A DNA stretch of 64,000 bases from Rathayibacter sp. VKM Ac-2754. GTDB taxonomy: Bacteria; Actinomycetota; Actinomycetes; Actinomycetales; Microbacteriaceae. The stretch lies in assembly GCF_009807095.1 (NCBI RefSeq), contig NZ_WUCC01000003.1:62001-126000 (forward strand). The letters are read 5' to 3'. The notes under the pieces are model-generated. The model was not told the origin of the DNA, searched no databases, and saw nothing but the letters and a program-made list of their open reading frames with translations. Made by a program: the position numbers and the translations under genes. Positions 63,538 through 64,000 of the stretch are shown here, in pieces (positions within the stretch are counted from its first letter, which is position 1; each line of letters opens with the position of its first letter).

Positions 63538-64000
63538 TCAGCGGTACTCGCAGACGACGAGGTTCTCGACGTCGCGGGTGAGCGTCGGCTCGCCGCCCAG
63601 GAGGAACGCGTAGTTCTTCGAGTTCGTGGCCATGAAGTCGGTCGTGTAGTCGTGGACGCAGTCGCGCTCCGTCAGCAGCACGGACGAGCCGAGAGCGGCC
63701 GCGCTCGTCGCGCCGGACAGGGCGTCGGCGAACGAGTCGCCGGCCGCGAAGAACACCGTGTCCTGCAGCAGCGACTGCGGGTAGGCGCGGTTGAGCCGGA
63801 CGCTGGTGTCGTGGCGGTTCGAGCCCGCGATCCGCGACACCGTCTCGGCGAGGCCGCGGCGGGTGAAGTCGTCCTGGTACGCCTCGGAGATCGAGGGTCC
63901 GCCGCCGATGAACTCCGCGTGCCCGGGGTCGAGATCCTGCAGCGCCGCCTCGGTCGGGGTGTCGACTGTGGAAGTCGCGCCGTCGACGAGGAGCACGGGC
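63538..64000 (-). CDS. Cell wall-binding repeat 2 (CWB2) protein, 3' end (partial)
   Basis: Only the C-terminal part (about 154 residues) lies in the window; the frame stays open to the edge. It shows CWB2-type repeat features: FIGGGPSISEAYQDDF, RIAGSNRHDTSVRLNR, VFFAAGDSFADALSGATSAA, ALGSSVLLTERDCV and FLLGGEPTLTRDVENLV, about one and a half repeats. Such repeats anchor secreted proteins to wall polymers. The N-terminal enzymatic or adhesive part is outside the window. Confidence 0.85.
   Translation of the reverse strand, partial: PVLLVDGATSTVDTPTEAALQDLDPGHAEFIGGGPSISEAYQDDFTRRGLAETVSRIAGSNRHDTSVRLNRAYPQSLLQDTVFFAAGDSFADALSGATSAAALGSSVLLTERDCVHDYTTDFMATNSKNYAFLLGGEPTLTRDVENLVVCEYR

Overview
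The window is high-GC DNA (roughly 70%) with dense, short-spaced, often ATGA/GTGA-overlapping genes. Gene content points to an actinobacterium of the family Microbacteriaceae (Rathayibacter/Clavibacter-like is my best guess): class Ib ribonucleotide reductase nrdHIEF, DUF222-HNH endonuclease, GAF-ANTAR regulators, DUF3105/DUF305 pair, a PhoP-like OmpR system and sugar ABC importers without their own ATPase. It reads as ordinary chromosome. I see no transposase, phage gene, CRISPR array, tRNA or rRNA.

Layout. 1-4.5 kb: nrdHIEF (minus strand) with a regulatory region holding two NrdR-like boxes and several DnaA-box-like 9-mers. 4.5-6.7 kb: glycerate kinase and an AbiEi/DUF559-type protein. 7.3-18.5 kb: a complete nitrate/nitrite assimilation and siroheme island. 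The minus-strand arm is nirB, cobA and a HemD-winged-helix fusion; the plus-strand arm is a NirD-CbiX fusion, narK, a molybdopterin nitrate reductase and its FAD/[2Fe-2S] partner. 18.5-21.2 kb: a three-gene glycosyltransferase/coiled-coil operon. 21.2-24.7 kb: cyclase-family protein, metB and cystathionine beta-synthase. 24.8-27.5 kb: mntH, DUF3105 and DUF305. 27.7-34.7 kb: ABC exporter, then a sugar ABC importer (two permeases and a lipoprotein) divergent from its LacI regulator. 34.8-37.1 kb: MarR, rplL, rplJ with an attenuator leader, and a second MarR.

37.2-40.2 kb: a translationally coupled cassette of acyl-CoA dehydrogenase-like protein, PIG-L deacetylase, methyltransferase and glycosyltransferase. 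40.4-46.6 kb: small membrane proteins, aldo/keto reductase, an epimerase, a HAD phosphatase, MarR, an FAD monooxygenase and a CPBP protein. 46.6-52.4 kb: SRPBCC, TetR, two GAF-ANTAR proteins, small hypotheticals, a lipoprotein and DUF222-HNH. 52.5-57.4 kb: GntP permease, Gfo/Idh dehydrogenase and a PhoR/PhoP-like two-component pair. 57.5-58.9 kb: an APC permease broken by one in-frame amber codon. 59-64 kb: a Tat-signal protein, a MacB-like permease and its ATPase, a repeat cluster, a dienelactone hydrolase and the 3' end of a cell-wall-binding-repeat protein cut by the window edge.

The most unusual signal is noncoding. Two ~105-nt imperfect palindromes (3731-3836 and 7209-7312) share two conserved inner blocks of about 25 nt, while both the apical hairpin and the long outer stem differ in sequence but keep pairing. 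In one copy the outer-stem changes are G.U wobbles only when read on the plus strand. This looks like a structured RNA or an ssDNA-type mobile repeat. Other noncoding items are a 15-bp tandem repeat between lacI and marR, an 81-nt inverted repeat at 41953-42033 and a three-copy composite repeat at about 62.17-62.75 kb.
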